A stretch of 64,000 nucleotides of DNA, from assembly GCA_022870705.1 (NCBI GenBank), contig CP072107.1:680501-744500 (forward strand), in the 5' to 3' direction. A program made the translations under genes and the position numbers. The notes under the pieces were generated by a model that worked only from the letters and a program-made list of their open reading frames with translations, did not search any database and was not told the origin of the DNA. Position 1 is the stretch's first letter; each line of letters begins with the position of its first letter. Positions 1-8,822 of the stretch are shown piece by piece. This DNA is from Oscillospiraceae bacterium CM (lineage in GTDB: Bacteria; Bacillota; Clostridia; Oscillospirales; Oscillospiraceae).

Positions 1-187
<187 letters not shown>

Positions 188-227
188 TTATCTTGAAGCG
201 GGTTCGTTTCCCGCCTGCAGCCGTGTG

Positions 228-728
228 TCAGTCGTTTTCAAGGCAATACGTGCTTCTACCGATGGCCGTGGGGCCTGTGCGCGTCATTTCGATAATGCTG
301 TACTGGCGCATATAGTCTAAAAACGCGTTGAGCTTGACGGTTTCGCCGGTAATTTCAATCGCCATGGATTCGGGGGACAAGTCGACAACATTGGCCCGGT
401 AAGCGTTGACGGCCTCCATCACCTCCGGCAGCTGGCCTTTTGTCAGCCGGACCTTTATAATCATCAGCTCACGGACGACGATTTGGTCGGAGTCCATTAG
501 CTGGACGATTCGAACATCCTGCAGCTTCTGCAGCTGCTTGACGATCTGGTCCTTCATGTAATCGTCGCCCCAAGAGACGATTGTCATGCGCGAGAGCGTC
601 GGGTCATCCGTCTCGCCAACGGTCAGGCTGTCGATGTTGAACGCCCTTCTTGAAAAGAGGGAAGAGACACGTGTTAAAACGCCCGAGTGATTGGCCACGA
701 GAAGCGAAACGATAAATGGGTTTTGCAT
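228..728 (-). CDS. ilvN: Acetolactate synthase small (regulatory) subunit
   Basis: The 166-residue protein has the usual length and layout of the regulatory subunit: an N-terminal ACT domain (about residues 4-75, with NHSGVLTRVSSLFSRR and the IDSLTVGETDDP segment) and a C-terminal ALS_ss_C domain (about 80-160). It binds the catalytic subunit IlvB and normally confers valine feedback inhibition. It lies 15 bases downstream of ilvB, so co-translation is likely. The start at 728 gives MQNPFIVSLLVANHSG, the normal family beginning. Confidence 0.95.
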   Translation of the reverse strand: MQNPFIVSLLVANHSGVLTRVSSLFSRRAFNIDSLTVGETDDPTLSRMTIVSWGDDYMKDQIVKQLQKLQDVRIVQLMDSDQIVVRELMIIKVRLTKGQLPEVMEAVNAYRANVVDLSPESMAIEITGETVKLNAFLDYMRQYSIIEMTRTGPTAIGRSTYCLEND

Positions 729-743
729 CTTCTTAAATCCTCC

Positions 744-2405
744 TTATCTCAAGATAATGTCGTTGATGCTGCCGCCGGGCGGAATCATCGGCAAAACGCG
801 CTCGTCGCTGTCGATGGTGCAGTCGATGAGCACCGGCGTGTCGTATCCAAACGCCTCTTCAAGGCATTTTTCGTATTCGGCATTCGTCTCCGCGCGCAGG
901 CCGACAGCGCCGAAGGCCTCGGCAAGCTTAACGAAATCCGTCTGGCGCTCAAGCGTCGTGTTGGAGTATCGGCCGTCGAAGAAGAGCGTCTGCCACTGGC
1001 GAACCATGCCGAGAACGCGGTTATTGAGCACGATGATGATGAGCGGGAGCTTGTTCGTGACGGCCGTTGCCAGCTCGCTGAGGTTCATGTGGAAGCTGCC
1101 GTCACTCGTAAAGAGAATCGTTCTTTTAAAGCCGGCGCCGATCGAGGCCCCAATGGCCGCGCCCATGCCGAAGCCCATGGCGCCGAGGCCACCGCTTGTG
1201 ACGAAGGTGCGCGGCTTTTTAAACTGGTAATACTGCGTCGTCCACATCTGATGCTGGCCGACGTCGGTTGCCACAACATTGTCGCCGTTTTTACGGCAGG
1301 CGCCCTCAATAACAGATTGCGGCGTCAGGCGCATCGGGTTCATTTCAAGGTTGTTGTCCGGATGCTCCTTCATATACTGGATGCGCTCCATCCAGTCCTT
1401 GTGTTCCAGTTGCGGCAAAAGCGCGTTTAAAGCCGACAAGACGCCTTTGACATCACCGATGACGCAGGACGTGACGCCGATGTTTTTGCCAATCTCAGCC
1501 GGGTCGATATCAATTTGCAGCACCTTTCGGTCGCGCATGAACTCAACTTTATTGCCGGTGGCGCGGTCGGAAAAGCGCGTCCCGACGGCGATGAGCAAAT
1601 CACTTTCATACAGCGCCTTGGTCGCGCCGTACCGGCCGTGCATGCCAACCATACCGAGATAACGGGGGTGCGCGTACGGGACGGCCGTGAGGCCCATAAT
1701 AGACAGGCCGACAGGCGCGTCAATCTGATCAGCAAAGGCCATCAGCGCTTCGGAGGCGTTGGAGGCAATGACGCCGCCGCCACAATAGATATAGGGGCGC
1801 TTGGCCTCGCGAATGAGCTGCGCGGCATCGTTGAGCTGCATCGTGCTGATTTCAGGCGGCGTTCCCGCAGCCGAAGCGGGGGACGGCTCGTATTCCGTCT
1901 TGCCGGTCTGAACGTCCTTTGTGATATCAACGAGCACGGGGCCGGGGCGGCCCTCCATCGCCAGGGCAAACGCATCGCGGATTGTTTCCGCCAGCTTCGT
2001 GATGTCCTTAACGAGATAATTGTGCTTTGTGATGGGCATCGTCACGCCGGAGATGTCAACCTCCTGAAAGCTGTCGCGTCCGAGCATATTAGTGGCGACG
2101 TTGCCGGTAATGGCAACCATCGGTGTTGAATCGAGATAGGCGTTTGCAATGCCCGTCACGAGATTCGTCGCGCCCGGGCCCGAGGTGGCGATCACAACAC
2201 CCGTCTTGCCGGTCACGCGGGCGTAACCGTCGGCGGCGTGCGAAGCGCCCTGCTCATGACTTGTTGTATAGTGATGAATTTTATCGCTGTTTTTATAAAG
2301 CTCATCATAAATATTAATAACCGTTCCGCCCGGATAGCCAAATACGGTGTCAACACCCTGCTCGATGAGTGTTTTGATTAGAATCTGCGCGCCTGTTAAC
2401 AACAT
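744..2405 (-). CDS. ilvB: Acetolactate synthase large (catalytic) subunit
   Basis: The 553-residue protein is a full-length thiamine-diphosphate enzyme that condenses two pyruvates, or pyruvate and 2-oxobutyrate. The catalytic glutamate is visible at about residue 51 in SHEQGASHAADGYAR, the central FAD-contacting domain follows, and the TPP/Mg motif GDGSFHMN with a downstream LNN lies in the C-terminal third. An AGGACGGAG-like ribosome site precedes the ATG at 2405. It heads the ilvBNC run and sits just downstream of a leader peptide and intrinsic terminator, so transcription into it is probably controlled by branched-chain amino-acid supply. Confidence 0.97.
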   Translation of the reverse strand: MLLTGAQILIKTLIEQGVDTVFGYPGGTVINIYDELYKNSDKIHHYTTSHEQGASHAADGYARVTGKTGVVIATSGPGATNLVTGIANAYLDSTPMVAITGNVATNMLGRDSFQEVDISGVTMPITKHNYLVKDITKLAETIRDAFALAMEGRPGPVLVDITKDVQTGKTEYEPSPASAAGTPPEISTMQLNDAAQLIREAKRPYIYCGGGVIASNASEALMAFADQIDAPVGLSIMGLTAVPYAHPRYLGMVGMHGRYGATKALYESDLLIAVGTRFSDRATGNKVEFMRDRKVLQIDIDPAEIGKNIGVTSCVIGDVKGVLSALNALLPQLEHKDWMERIQYMKEHPDNNLEMNPMRLTPQSVIEGACRKNGDNVVATDVGQHQMWTTQYYQFKKPRTFVTSGGLGAMGFGMGAAIGASIGAGFKRTILFTSDGSFHMNLSELATAVTNKLPLIIIVLNNRVLGMVRQWQTLFFDGRYSNTTLERQTDFVKLAEAFGAVGLRAETNAEYEKCLEEAFGYDTPVLIDCTIDSDERVLPMIPPGGSINDIILR

Positions 2406-2461
2406 GTTCTCCGTCCTCCTTTAATTCATTAGTGTTATACTCATATAAATCGTCAAACAAA

Positions 2462-2496
2462 CCAAAAAGCCCCGCAGTTGTTTTCACTGCAGGGCT
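2462..2496 (-). terminator. Attenuator terminator before ilvB
   Basis: On the minus strand an 11-bp stem (2486-2496 with 2468-2478, one G-U pair) closes a 7-nt loop and is followed by a U-run. It lies between the leader-peptide stop codon and ilvB, where it can only act as a premature terminator. The segment right after the leader stop (AGGGC, about 2522-2528) can pair with the 5' arm of the stem (GCCCU) and would then prevent its formation. Confidence 0.85.
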
Positions 2497-2528
2497 CCGT
2501 TTCATGGGAGTCGTTATGTTCTGCCCTC

Positions 2529-2639
2529 TTAAACAGCGAAATCTTTCATATTAACATGACTAATAACCCGGATAATTACACCGAGTACAAGTACGCTAAT
2601 AATTATGATTTCAAAAGTAAAAAAAGCGGACACGCACAT
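2529..2639 (-). CDS. ilv operon leader peptide (36 codons, Ile/Val/Leu-rich)
   Basis: From ATG 2639 the frame encodes 36 residues; residues 11-26 read IIIISVLVLGVIIRVI, where 13 of 16 are branched-chain amino acids. An AGGAG ribosome site (2642-2646) lies only 2 nt from that ATG but 8 nt from an in-frame GTG two codons later, so GTG at 2633 may be the true start (34 residues). The stop at 2529 is followed at once by a possible antiterminator segment and then the terminator. Ribosome stalling at Ile/Val codons when charged tRNA is scarce would free the antiterminator and allow ilvB transcription. The peptide itself probably has no function. Confidence 0.85.
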   Translation of the reverse strand: MCVSAFFTFEIIIISVLVLGVIIRVISHVNMKDFAV

Positions 2640-2668
2640 AACTCCTAACGCGTATGATGATTATGACA

Positions 2669-2697
2669 ATGTTATCATGATAAAAATTCAAAGTCAA
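2669..2697 (-). promoter_or_regulatory. Promoter of the ilv leader/operon
   Basis: Minus-strand TTGACT (2692-2697) and TAACAT (2669-2674) are separated by exactly 17 bases, a good sigma-A type promoter. It sits about 30 bases before the leader-peptide start and points toward ilvB. Confidence 0.7.
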
Positions 2698-2787
2698 TAT
2701 ACATTTTGCAATAGAATACGCTTTTTTTGGCCGAATGTTTCTGCTGAAGGTACGAAAAATTCAATAAAAGCAGCAACGCGGCAGCGT

Positions 2788-3735
2788 TCAATAGCGAAAG
2801 CGCGGCGTTTCCCCGTTTTGATACTTCTTGCAAGCGGTGATCGCCTTGCAGAAACGGCAGTTTCTCGAGAGCTTGTCGGCGCGGTATAGAAGGCCGGACA
2901 GTACTTCGTCGCCCGTGGGTTTCCGGTGGCTTTCAATGGCCCGGAGCATGGCGTCCGTCTCCGGCTTGTCAAAGCCGCAGCGCGAGAGAATCGGTTCGGC
3001 CAGCTCGGCGCTGGCCGCGGCATGATCAACGCCGCTGTCATATTCCCGCCAGCGGCCAACATCGTGTAAAAGACCCAGCGCGTATAAGACATCTTTTTTA
3101 AAGCCGTGAAGCTCCTCTAAATTGAGGATGGCGGCAATCCGCGCCACATCAAAGGCGTGCAGCAGGTCGTGGCGGCAGAATTCACGCGAGGCTTCCGCCT
3201 TGATATTCTTTTCCGTATAGGTGATAAAGTCCGGGTCTGAGATGATAGCATTGACCCGGTCAAGCCCGTCAAAGAGACGGACGTCTTCACCCTTGACGCT
3301 TTCGGCGTGCTCGCGAATAGTTTTGCCGTCGAGCACAAGGCTGGGGGCGATATCACACAGCGGCTTCAAAACAAACGCGCGCGTGAGCATTCTTGGATGG
3401 GGGATGACAAGCTGTTCCGTGACGATCCGATCGTTATTATATAATAGGATATCCACATCGATAATCCGAGGCCCGTTGACAATTGTCTTGACCCGCTTCA
3501 TCTCCTGCTCAACACCCTGTGTGACGCAAAGCAGTGCCAAAGGCGCCAGCGTTGTCTCCGCCTCCACGGCGATGTTCAAAAACCAGGGCTGGTCCTTAAA
3601 TCCGACAGGCTCCGTCTCGTAAAAAGGGGAGCGGCGAATAATATGAATCTGCTCCGATAAAAGCGTGAGAGCCTGCTGTATGTTTGCCGCCCTGTCGCCG
3701 AGATTGGAGCCGAGGCTCAAGAAAAGTCGGTTCAT
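2788..3735 (-). CDS. folK: HPPK (FolK) fused to a C-terminal HD-domain
   Basis: Residues 1 to about 155 are 6-hydroxymethyl-dihydropterin pyrophosphokinase: LSLGSNLGDRAANIQQAL, the DIDILLYN metal-binding motif and PHPRMLTRAFVLKPL are all present. It transfers pyrophosphate from ATP to hydroxymethyl-dihydropterin before FolP acts. Residues from about 165 carry an HD-type metal-hydrolase domain (RHDLLHAFDVARIAAIL, GLLHDVGRW and a later DHAAASAEL), ending in a Cys-containing tail. FolK alone is about 160 residues, so this is a two-domain fusion. The ATG overlaps the folB stop by 4 bases (ATGA), indicating translational coupling. The role of the HD part is unknown. Confidence 0.9.
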   Translation of the reverse strand: MNRLFLSLGSNLGDRAANIQQALTLLSEQIHIIRRSPFYETEPVGFKDQPWFLNIAVEAETTLAPLALLCVTQGVEQEMKRVKTIVNGPRIIDVDILLYNNDRIVTEQLVIPHPRMLTRAFVLKPLCDIAPSLVLDGKTIREHAESVKGEDVRLFDGLDRVNAIISDPDFITYTEKNIKAEASREFCRHDLLHAFDVARIAAILNLEELHGFKKDVLYALGLLHDVGRWREYDSGVDHAAASAELAEPILSRCGFDKPETDAMLRAIESHRKPTGDEVLSGLLYRADKLSRNCRFCKAITACKKYQNGETPRFRY

Positions 3736-4094
3736 GGCCTGTCCCGCTCAATTTCAACACCGACATAATCGAATATCCCGTCAATCGGGGCCTGCGGTTT
3801 TTTTATGCGCAGGGAAACCCGTTGAACTGGCGGTGCGGCTTTAAAGATGCCGTCGCAGATATGTTCGGCCAATGCCTCAATGAGCGCATACCGCTCTTTC
3901 GTCACAACGTCGCGGATTACAGCGTAGACGGCGGCATAGTCGGCCGTGTCGGCAAGGTCGTCCGACCGGCCCGCCTTGTCAAGCGGCATATAAAGCGTCA
4001 CGTCCAGTTCAAACGGCTGGCCGAGCGCCTGCTCCTCAGGCAAAACGCCGTGATGGCCGAAAAATACAAGATTTGACAGCAGTATTTTATCCAT
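3732..4094 (-). CDS. folB: Dihydroneopterin aldolase
   Basis: The 120-residue protein matches the usual FolB length and shows the family beginning DKILLSNLVFFGHHGVLPEE, the AVYAVIRDVV helix, the catalytic-site glutamate in the YALIEALAEHI segment and the conserved lysine region RIKKPQAPI. It cleaves dihydroneopterin to hydroxymethyl-dihydropterin and glycolaldehyde. Its start overlaps the folP end by 8 bases and its stop overlaps folK by 4, so the three enzymes are tightly coupled. Confidence 0.94.
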   Translation of the reverse strand: MDKILLSNLVFFGHHGVLPEEQALGQPFELDVTLYMPLDKAGRSDDLADTADYAAVYAVIRDVVTKERYALIEALAEHICDGIFKAAPPVQRVSLRIKKPQAPIDGIFDYVGVEIERDRP

Positions 4095-4941
4095 GAAAAC
4101 CCCTCACGATCGCATCCGTCACCTTCGCGGCACGCAGATTTTCCGTCACGTCATGCACGCGGACAATATCAACGCCCTGCGCAATGCCCAAGACGGTCGT
4201 TGCGATTGTCCCTTCCACGCGTTCCTTCGGCGGCAGATCGAGAATGCGGCCGAGCATGGATTTACGTGACGCGCCGAGCAGCACAGGATAGCCCAGCGCC
4301 TTGATTTCAGCCAGGCGGCTCATAAGAGTCATGTTCTGCTCTGGCGTTTTGCCAAAACCGATACCGGGGTCCAAAATGATCGCGTCGTCCGGTACGCCGG
4401 CATCAAGCGCAATCTGGACGGATTGCCTTAAAAAGCGGCAAATTTCCGCCACCATGTCGCCGGCGTAGTCCGTGCCGGTTTGGTTGTGCATGAGAACAAC
4501 GGGGGTTTTGTACCGCGCGGCAACGGCGGCCAGCTGCCGGTCCTCCTGAAATCCCCAGATGTCGTTTAAAATGTGTATACCGTTTTTCACGCCCTCCTCG
4601 GCGACCTCGGCACGGATCGTGTCGAGCGACAGGATGGCGTTCGTCTCCTGATGAAGCGCCCGGATGACGGGGATGACGCGCCGGAGCTCCTCCGCGGCAT
4701 CGATACGCGTGTGTCCGGGGCGTGACGATTCGCCGCCGATATCGATGATATCGGCGCCATCGGCGAGCATCCTTTTTGCGTGATGGACGGCCGCGTCAAC
4801 AGAGACAAAGTCCCCACCGTCAGAAAACGAGTCGGGCGTGAGGTTCAAAATGCCCATGATAAGCGTCCGCTCGCCGAAGACGAGCTCATGGCCGCAAAAG
4901 GACATTCGCTTGACCGGCGCCGATAAATTTAACCCGTTCAT
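4087..4941 (-). CDS. folP: Dihydropteroate synthase
   Basis: The 284-residue TIM-barrel protein has the signature motifs GILNLTPDSFSDGG, DIGGESSRPGHT and GASRKSMLG. It joins p-aminobenzoate to hydroxymethyl-dihydropterin pyrophosphate and is the sulfonamide target. About 20 extra residues precede the first barrel strand. It starts 9 bases after folE ends and overlaps folB, so it is part of the folE-folP-folB-folK operon. Confidence 0.96.
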   Translation of the reverse strand: MNGLNLSAPVKRMSFCGHELVFGERTLIMGILNLTPDSFSDGGDFVSVDAAVHHAKRMLADGADIIDIGGESSRPGHTRIDAAEELRRVIPVIRALHQETNAILSLDTIRAEVAEEGVKNGIHILNDIWGFQEDRQLAAVAARYKTPVVLMHNQTGTDYAGDMVAEICRFLRQSVQIALDAGVPDDAIILDPGIGFGKTPEQNMTLMSRLAEIKALGYPVLLGASRKSMLGRILDLPPKERVEGTIATTVLGIAQGVDIVRVHDVTENLRAAKVTDAIVRGFHG

Positions 4942-4949
4942 TGCCGCCG

Positions 4950-5516
4950 TTATCTCCCGCTGTTGATCATTGACAAAACCTCGGCGCGCGCCTTGGGGTC
5001 GTTGTCAAAAATGCCGCGGATCGCGGAGGTGAGCGTCACGGAGCCCGGCTTCTTGACACCGCGCATCGTCATGCACAAATGCTCGGCTTCAACAACGACC
5101 ATGACGCCGTACGGCTCCAGCTTTTTCATAATCGTGTCGGCAACGGTTGCGGTGAGGCGCTCTTGAAGCTGCGGCCTGCGGGAAACGGATTCCACGACAC
5201 GCGCAAGCTTTGAAAGGCCTGTCAGCTTGCCATTCTTGGGGATATAGGCAACATGCGCCTTCCCGATAAAGGGGACGAGATGGTGCTCACACGTCGAATA
5301 GAAAGGGATATCCTTGACGAGCACAAGCTCCTCATACATTTCTTTCTGAAAGAAGATCTCCAGGTGCTTTTCGGGGTCTTCGGCAAGGCCGGAAAAGATC
5401 TCCTCATACATTTTGGCAATTCTTCTCGGCGTGTCCACGAGGCCTTCCCGCTCTGGGTCTTCACCGATCGCGTAAAGGATTTCCCGCACGGCGTTTTCAA
5501 TTCTCTGCTTTTCCAT
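4950..5516 (-). CDS. folE: GTP cyclohydrolase I
   Basis: The 188-residue protein has the zinc-site and catalytic segment [31 protein letters not shown] and the [14 protein letters not shown] motif with the second zinc cysteine. It opens GTP to dihydroneopterin triphosphate, the first step of folate synthesis. A GGAGG ribosome site lies directly upstream of ATG 5516. It is the first folate enzyme gene of the operon; no gene for the later glutamate-ligating step is adjacent. Confidence 0.97.
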   Translation of the reverse strand: MEKQRIENAVREILYAIGEDPEREGLVDTPRRIAKMYEEIFSGLAEDPEKHLEIFFQKEMYEELVLVKDIPFYSTCEHHLVPFIGKAHVAYIPKNGKLTGLSKLARVVESVSRRPQLQERLTATVADTIMKKLEPYGVMVVVEAEHLCMTMRGVKKPGSVTLTSAIRGIFDNDPKARAEVLSMINSGR

Positions 5517-5592
5517 ATTTCCTCCAGTAGATCATATCGTCGGACGGATTGAATCCGCCGATTTTGTTTTATGATGCGTTTCAACGCCTATT

Positions 5593-6834
5593 TTACTCGT
5601 AAATGCCGCTAAAGTAAACAATACAGTTTCTTTTTGTTTTACCGGCCGCGCCGATATAGGTGTTCAAATTGCGGATAGTGTCCTCCAACGAGCCGTTGAA
5701 CTCTTCAATCCCGATATTCAGCTTCACGTGATAAGCTTTGCGGTTATGTACAAGCTTTTGCGACTGGAAAACAGACAGGATTTTTTTCGCAGCCTCGAAG
5801 CAGCCGGAAAGCCTTGTTTCCGGCATCAGGATGATAAAACCCGTCTCGCCCCATCGGCCAAGAATATCAAGGTTACGGAAGCTTTGGCAAAGCAGTTTGC
5901 CCGCCCATTCGGCGGCGTCCGAGTGAAGGGCTTTGTTTTTTGAGCGGCTTGGATCGCTCACGTCAACCTCTAAGAGCAAGACGGAAAAAACGTTGCCATA
6001 GCGGTTATACCGCCAAACCTCTCGCTGCGCGGCCTCCGAAAAGCCTTTTCTGTTAAAGAGGCCCGTCGCGGCATCCTTCTGGCTGTAATGCTCCACCATG
6101 TCGCTGATGGCCGACTTCGCGGCGAGCAAACCGTTTAACGCCTCAAAACGCTCGATATATGGGGCGACATTGTCGAACCCGACGGCGACGTGCCACGCGC
6201 TTTCTTCAAGAAGCACTTTTTTAACGACAGTGTCCTTTTCGATCCGGCCGATAATGGCGTTCTGCTCCGTCGTCAAAACGGAAAACGCAACCGACAGAAC
6301 GGCTGCCCGGCCGTCCGGGGCAACAGCCCGCGCCGCTTGCGCACCGGCAATCATGTAAGCGCTCAGCGCGTAAACGCGCGAGACGCAGCTTTGCCAGCGA
6401 ATAAAATCATCTTCCGAAATGTTCTTCTTGTCTGCTGACGTGATCAGCGCGTATGCGCCGGAGAAATCCCGGCTTGTAATGGCGTCGAAATACGCTCTTA
6501 GCGCTTCCCGTGCGCCGGGCGGCACTGCGTCATCTTCTTTTTTTCCGGCTGTCCGCGCTTCGGCGTCCGCGGTTTTGAATGGCGCGTGAACACCGGGCTC
6601 CCGCGCCGGGCGGCGCTGCCGGTCGTACAGACATCTTTTATCGGCATCGCGCAGCGTTTCATACGCCTCGTTAATTTTTTGCATTCGGCTGTCCGCGCCC
6701 GGCACGCGGCTCACGTCCGGATGGTATTTTTTCGCCAGCCGTTTGTAGGCGCTTTCAATGACCTCCGGCTCGGCCAAAAAATGGACCTGCAGGATCGTAT
6801 AAAAATCCTCGGAGAGCATCATGCGTCGATCCAC
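5593..6834 (-). CDS. J-domain protein with C-terminal degenerate GGDEF domain
   Basis: Residues 8 to about 70 form a DnaJ J-domain with the HPD tripeptide intact (AKKYHPDVSR), so interaction with DnaK is plausible. A middle region (about 105-235) has no motif I recognise. From about 255 a GGDEF-family fold is visible (GLFNRKGFSEAAQREVWRYN, VLLLEVD), but the active-site loop reads RWGETGF instead of GGDEF, so cyclase activity is unlikely. It lies 76 bases upstream of folE on the same strand. Neither DnaJ nor the usual cyclase architecture explains this combination, and its cellular role is unknown. Confidence 0.75.
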   Translation of the reverse strand: MDRRMMLSEDFYTILQVHFLAEPEVIESAYKRLAKKYHPDVSRVPGADSRMQKINEAYETLRDADKRCLYDRQRRPAREPGVHAPFKTADAEARTAGKKEDDAVPPGAREALRAYFDAITSRDFSGAYALITSADKKNISEDDFIRWQSCVSRVYALSAYMIAGAQAARAVAPDGRAAVLSVAFSVLTTEQNAIIGRIEKDTVVKKVLLEESAWHVAVGFDNVAPYIERFEALNGLLAAKSAISDMVEHYSQKDAATGLFNRKGFSEAAQREVWRYNRYGNVFSVLLLEVDVSDPSRSKNKALHSDAAEWAGKLLCQSFRNLDILGRWGETGFIILMPETRLSGCFEAAKKILSVFQSQKLVHNRKAYHVKLNIGIEEFNGSLEDTIRNLNTYIGAAGKTKRNCIVYFSGIYE

Positions 6835-6890
6835 CTTGTCTACTTGTTCGTTCCTTCACAGGCTGCCCCGGAAAAAGGATGCGTTGCCGG

Positions 6891-7790
6891 TCAGCGCTGA
6901 AAAAGCGTCATAAAACGGCCGGGCACCGGCGCTTCAAAACGCATCGGCTCGTTGGAAAAGGGCTTCGAAAGCGCAAGGACGTTTGCGTGAAGCCCGAGCC
7001 GTTTAAATGGATTTGTTTTCGCGCCATATTTGGTGTCACCCACGACGGGATGCCCCAGTTCCTTCATGTGGACGCGGATTTGGTTTTTGCGGCCCGTTTC
7101 AAGCAGGATATCGACGAGCGAATATTCCGCCGATTCACGAATAACGCGATAAGTCGTGACGGCTTCCAGCCCGTCTCCCGCTTTCCCGGAGTACACCAGG
7201 AGTGTTTTCGTCTGCTTAAGCCAGGAGCGGACGGTACCTTCTTTCTTGTCAAACAAGCCCTCTGTGACGGCGGTATAGCGCCGCTCGTTCACGAGGGCCT
7301 CCCAATTGTCCTGCAGCGCCTGCTTCATCCGTTCGTTTTTGGCAAACAGCAAAACGCCGGACGTCTCGCGGTCGAGCCGGTGGACGATGAAAAGGCGGTT
7401 TTTTGGATGGCTCCGGCGCACATAGTCGGTCATCAGATGATACGCCGTCATGTCCTTTTCTGTATCAGTCGCGATGGATAAAAGACCGGCCGGCTTGTTG
7501 ATGACAAGCAGGTCCTGATCCTCATAAAGAATCACCGGCATGTTCTTTTCAACGCTGCCGGATGATTTGGCGACGTGAACGGTCTGACCCGGTTTCAGGG
7601 GATAATCATGTTTCGTCACACGCTTGCCGTCGACAAAAACAACTTTGCGTGTCAAAAGCGACTTCACGCTGTTTCGCGACAGTTTTGTTATATGCTGCAG
7701 CAGAAAGTCCAGCAGCCCGCTCTGTTCTGTCACGGGAAACGACAGCCCGTCTGAGGTATTGTTTCGATTATTTGATGTGTCTTGTATCAC
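6891..7790 (-). CDS. RluA-family 23S/tRNA pseudouridine synthase
   Basis: The 299-residue protein begins with an S4-type RNA-binding domain (about 15-75) and carries the RluA catalytic signature VHRLDRETSGVLLFAKN with the nucleophilic aspartate, plus GLHANVLALSKPF near the C-terminus. It isomerises uridine to pseudouridine in rRNA or tRNA. The exact target (RluC, RluD or a Bacillus-type paralogue) cannot be read from the sequence. It ends 57 bases before the J-domain gene on the same strand. Confidence 0.9.
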   Translation of the reverse strand: MIQDTSNNRNNTSDGLSFPVTEQSGLLDFLLQHITKLSRNSVKSLLTRKVVFVDGKRVTKHDYPLKPGQTVHVAKSSGSVEKNMPVILYEDQDLLVINKPAGLLSIATDTEKDMTAYHLMTDYVRRSHPKNRLFIVHRLDRETSGVLLFAKNERMKQALQDNWEALVNERRYTAVTEGLFDKKEGTVRSWLKQTKTLLVYSGKAGDGLEAVTTYRVIRESAEYSLVDILLETGRKNQIRVHMKELGHPVVGDTKYGAKTNPFKRLGLHANVLALSKPFSNEPMRFEAPVPGRFMTLFQR

Positions 7791-7917
7791 TTAAATTACC
7801 AACTTTCAGCGCGAAAATCAAGGAAGTTTAAAAAGCAGACCAAACTGGCATCGTGCCGGATGGCACCATTTGGCCCAGGTGCCGGAAACCGCTCGGCTGG
7901 GCGGTGCGTATAACAAA

Positions 7918-7949
7918 AAAGACAAAGAACCTGCCGATACTTTGTCTTT
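7918..7949 (-). terminator. Intrinsic terminator of the TetR gene
   Basis: A 10-bp perfect stem (AAAGACAAAG with CTTTGTCTTT) and, on the minus strand, a run of seven T lie 42 bases beyond the stop of the TetR gene. The 200-base gap between this gene and the pseudouridine synthase holds nothing else that I recognise. Confidence 0.75.
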
Positions 7950-7990
7950 ACATATTCGTCGGTTCATTGCGGCCGTCAACAGCCGCGACG

Positions 7991-8659
7991 TTATTCGTCC
8001 GCTGCCAGGCAGGCGGTAATGTGTGACAGGGACGCGTCCAATCGGTCGCCGAATCGGTCAATAAACGCATAAAAGTCATTTTCGGAGACGCTGATAAAGC
8101 GGAATACACGGGAAAAAAACTCAATGAGCAGCCTGTTTGCTTCTTTGTAGTAGATTTGGCCGTCGTCAAGGAGAAATACAAGCTCAAGCTCCGCCGCCGC
8201 CAAGGCGTAAATCATGATATCCTTCAAATATTCCGGCTCATCAAATTGCACGTCATACAGCTCTTCAAAGATCTTTTCAGTCAGCTGATAGTGGACCTGG
8301 ACGAACGGTCTGTAATCGCCTTTATAATACTCTGTGAAGAATTTGCGGAACTTGTCATCCGTGATGATGTACCGATGGTGCAGGCACCAGTAAAAAAGAA
8401 CCTTGTCCGTCCGGGCGTCTATAAAAATGTCGTGCGCACCGCTGAAAGCTTTTACCAATTCAATGAGACTGTTGTGGTATTTGTTGACAAGCAGGTCGGC
8501 GCATTCAGACTTACTGTTAAAATGCTTTAAAATCGTCGAGTGCGTCACGCCGCTGGCAGACGCCAGTTTTCTGAGGGTGCAGTCGCTGTAACCCAGGTCG
8601 TAAAACAACTGAATTGCATTTTTCTCTATAATGCTTTTTTTGCTGTTTTTATGCTTCAT
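7991..8659 (-). CDS. TetR/AcrR-type transcriptional regulator
   Basis: The 222-residue protein has an N-terminal helix-turn-helix (about residues 10-55: NAIQLFYDLGYSDCTLRKLA then SGVTHSTILKHFNSKSE) and an all-helical ligand-binding C-terminal part without recognisable family motifs. It is divergent from the methyl-transfer operon, with 239 bases between the two starts. The inverted repeat over the operon promoter is a natural candidate for its operator, which would make it the substrate-responsive repressor; this is inferred from position only. Confidence 0.85.
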   Translation of the reverse strand: MKHKNSKKSIIEKNAIQLFYDLGYSDCTLRKLASASGVTHSTILKHFNSKSECADLLVNKYHNSLIELVKAFSGAHDIFIDARTDKVLFYWCLHHRYIITDDKFRKFFTEYYKGDYRPFVQVHYQLTEKIFEELYDVQFDEPEYLKDIMIYALAAAELELVFLLDDGQIYYKEANRLLIEFFSRVFRFISVSENDFYAFIDRFGDRLDASLSHITACLAADE

Positions 8660-8822
8660 TGGTCCCCCGTTAAGATATAAACGTTTATTTTATTATAACA
8701 TATCGAGGGGGTTTATCAAGCTTTTGGCTGGCGGCGAAGCGAGAACGTGGCGCTGTGAAAATAACTAAAAACCAATTTTGTATTTTGTTACAAAACACAT
8801 CCGTATATTCGCACATTATATA

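Noticed and set aside
687-1430. 247-residue plus-strand open frame opposite ilvB
   Set aside because: Shadow of the strongly coding ilvB frame; no ribosome site, no recognisable domain, Arg/Val/His-rich as expected of antisense translation.
2405-2790. T-box riboswitch upstream of ilvB
   Set aside because: No AGGGTGG-type T-box sequence or specifier-loop layout was found; the leader-peptide reading explains the region.
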